Assembly (NCBI RefSeq): GCF_938029845.1
Contig: NZ_CALHGG010000186.1
Coordinates: forward strand, 1-8,787
DNA length: 8,787 nucleotides
Reading direction: 5' to 3'
DNA from: an uncultured Capnocytophaga sp.
Lineage (GTDB): Bacteria > Bacteroidota > Bacteroidia > Flavobacteriales > Flavobacteriaceae
Below the pieces are notes generated by a model that saw nothing but the letters and a program-made list of their open reading frames with translations, ran no database searches and was not told the origin of the DNA. Below, piece after piece: positions 7,768 through 8,787 of this stretch; position 1 is the stretch's first letter, and every line of letters starts with the position of its first letter. Position numbers and translations under genes: made by a program.

Positions 7768-8579
7768 AAAAATTGATCACGATTAGTTGTTTACTATTGG
7801 TAAACCTTAGTAATGCACAAAATATTTATGAGTTAAAAATTGATAAAAAAATGGATAAGAACAATCGCCCAACAATAGATAGTGGATTTGATATTCTTCA
7901 TTTAGAAGAATATAAGGATTATTTAATCAAAGATCCAGATAATATTGATAAAGATGTTTATGAAAAGAAAACCTCTTCAGGAAAGATAGAATTAGAAGGA
8001 GGTTATGGAAATGATTATACTTACGAAAAATATTTTAATAATTCAAGTTATTGTATATTTAAGGTATATGATGCAAAAACATTGAAGATAAAAAGAAAAT
8101 GCCTTTTAACACGTCCCGTAGATATCTTTCTTGGCAAAGAGTATCGCTATGATAGTAATGCTACCCTTATCAAAACCATTGACCACGATAAGGGATGGAA
8201 TTTTAGTTATGAAGATGTGATTAATTATTTATATGACAATATAGAAGATGAAGTAGAAATATTCATTTCTTCTATCAAAAAAAGAGTATACCAAAATAGA
8301 AATTATTGGCAAGTAGAAACTAATACAATGTTTTGGAAAAACAATCATTTCTTACGTATAGATGGAAATACGGGTGAGATACTGTGTCATCTTATTTTGT
8401 ATGCAGAAGAAAACGCTCCTGCAATAAATGTGCTTAAAACTATTGTACCTAATAAGATAGATAAACTTCCTCCTGAAGAAAATAAATATCTTCATTGGAT
8501 AGATGAAAATGGCAAAAAGTATCAAACCCCAGACACAAGGCGGAAAGTCAATGGCATTTCATATACCGAAGAAGAATGA
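7764..8579 (+). CDS. Secreted protein of unknown family, likely periplasmic immunity protein to the VgrG peptidase
   Basis: This 271-residue protein begins with a clear SPI signal: Lys2-Lys3, a hydrophobic core and a likely cut after Ala18 (SNA before QN). It should therefore sit in the periplasm. The ATG overlaps the vgrG TGA in ATGA, so translation is coupled. That tight link, its location right after a toxin-bearing VgrG and its export make immunity against the peptidase the best guess. I do not recognise the family. The mature protein is rich in Asp, Lys, Tyr and Asn. It has a segment EYRYDSNATLIKTIDHDKG in mid-protein, and near the end NHFLRIDGNTGEIL, which has the look of the terminal hairpin of PepSY-like or similar folds. 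It ends at TGA (8577-8579) after the sequence SYTEEE, but the same frame stays open to 8657. The coding sequence may thus have been 297 residues before a nonsense change. Confidence 0.8.
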   Translation: MKKLITISCLLLVNLSNAQNIYELKIDKKMDKNNRPTIDSGFDILHLEEYKDYLIKDPDNIDKDVYEKKTSSGKIELEGGYGNDYTYEKYFNNSSYCIFKVYDAKTLKIKRKCLLTRPVDIFLGKEYRYDSNATLIKTIDHDKGWNFSYEDVINYLYDNIEDEVEIFISSIKKRVYQNRNYWQVETNTMFWKNNHFLRIDGNTGEILCHLILYAEENAPAINVLKTIVPNKIDKLPPEENKYLHWIDENGKKYQTPDTRRKVNGISYTEEE

Positions 8580-8657
8580 AAAGCCTATGAGGAAGAACAA
8601 TGGCAACGCTATCAGAAAAATAAAGGAAAGAGTTGGTGGAAGCGATTATTTAGTTAA
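8580..8657 (+). other. In-frame continuation of the immunity-like gene beyond its TGA
   Basis: After the TGA at 8577-8579 the same frame runs 25 more codons to TAA at 8655-8657. The translation starts KAYEEEQWQRYQ and ends KSWWKRLFS, an amphipathic charged helix with a basic, aromatic tail that looks like a true protein C-terminus. Its GC (about 40%) matches the coding bases just before the TGA (about 42%), and it fills the gap up to 12 bases before the next gene. A TGG codon at 8577 would give EEEWKAYEEEQW, fitting the local Trp/Glu pattern. It is most simply the original C-terminus, now cut off by a point mutation. Readthrough of the TGA is a less likely option. Confidence 0.6.
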
Positions 8658-8669
8658 AATGTATAAGTT

Positions 8670-8787
8670 ATGCCACAAATCATCACTAATACTGCAGAAC
8701 TCAGTTGCAATCAAGGTACTGCAACGAGTAATCTCAATGTTACAAGTCAAGATTTTGTAACTATTGAGGGTAAAGCTATGGCTACTG
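8670..8787 (+). CDS. PAAR-like DUF4280 protein, 5' part only
   Basis: An ATG at 8670 opens a frame that stays open to the window edge (39 codons). It starts MPQIITNTAELSCNQGTA, and this matches my memory of the start of DUF4280 PAAR-like proteins: MPQxVTNTA, then a Cys followed by a small-residue turn and a Leu-x-Val strand. PAAR-like proteins sharpen the tip of the VgrG spike and often carry a toxin at their C-terminus. The start lies 12 bases after the TAA that ends the extended immunity frame, which fits one operon. Since the gene is cut by the window, length and any toxin domain cannot be judged. Confidence in the frame is high because the family-like start, the spacing and the T6SS setting agree. 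Confidence 0.8.
   Translation, partial: MPQIITNTAELSCNQGTATSNLNVTSQDFVTIEGKAMAT

Noticed and set aside
8577..8579. Genome-wide TGA-as-Trp genetic code
   Set aside because: vgrG ends at a TGA that overlaps the next start codon and is followed in frame by a stop two codons later, so TGA is a stop here; the genes also use TGG for Trp freely.
8503..8760. 85-codon open frame on + overlapping the end of the immunity-like gene
   Set aside because: It is out of frame with both the immunity-like frame (with its tail) and the PAAR-like start at 8670, both of which look protein-like; its own translation is Lys-rich and shows no domain pattern.
1..8787. RNA genes, CRISPR arrays, insertion sequences or att-type repeats
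   Set aside because: No tRNA-like or rRNA-like stretch, spaced direct repeats, transposase-like frame or terminal inverted repeats were seen; nearly all bases are in the listed coding frames.

Overview
The window reads as part of a Bacteroidota type VI secretion (T6SS subtype iii) locus, plus the front of an effector module. The likely source is a member of the Flavobacteriia; Capnocytophaga-like is my guess from overall feel, not a test. Support comes from low GC with uneven composition, TAnnTTTG-type promoter boxes, little use of Shine-Dalgarno sequences, a SPI signal ending in Ala-Gln-Asn, and the gene set itself: PKD membrane protein, ClpV/TssH, small lipoprotein, VgrG, PAAR-like DUF4280 protein. 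All genes lie on the + strand and the window is almost fully coding; there is no gene-free stretch over 300 bases.

Left part (94-4308), apparatus genes. First comes a single-pass membrane protein with two PKD folds facing the periplasm (94-1161). Next is an 825-residue ClpV/TssH sheath-recycling ATPase (1187-3664) whose first AAA domain looks weakened. Last is a lipoprotein with an NlpC/P60-like fold in which the catalytic Cys and His are replaced (3670-4308). Gaps of 25 and 5 bases suggest one operon. The membrane protein and the lipoprotein are plausible parts of the trans-envelope complex that subtype iii systems use in place of TssJLM (the TssN/O/P/Q/R set); the exact letters cannot be assigned by reading alone.

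Right part (4378-8787), effector module. It has its own good Bacteroidota promoter. The 1129-residue VgrG carries, after the normal spike (about 1-640), a beta-rich middle region and a C-terminal zinc metallopeptidase with the metzincin-type motif HEVYHSLGLPH and a Met-turn NIMDY. Its stop overlaps by 4 bases the start of a secreted 271-residue protein, the obvious immunity candidate, which fits a toxin acting in the periplasm. That gene ends at a TGA, after which the same frame stays open for 25 convincing codons to a TAA. This looks like a TGG-to-TGA nonsense change or readthrough. Twelve bases later a PAAR-like DUF4280 protein starts and runs off the window.

How they may work together: the PAAR-like protein caps the VgrG spike, the spike carries the covalently attached peptidase into a rival's periplasm, the secreted partner protects the producer and its kin, and ClpV recycles the contracted sheath. 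GC falls from about 50% in the VgrG spike to about 23% in the peptidase region, as expected for a swapped toxin cassette on a conserved carrier.
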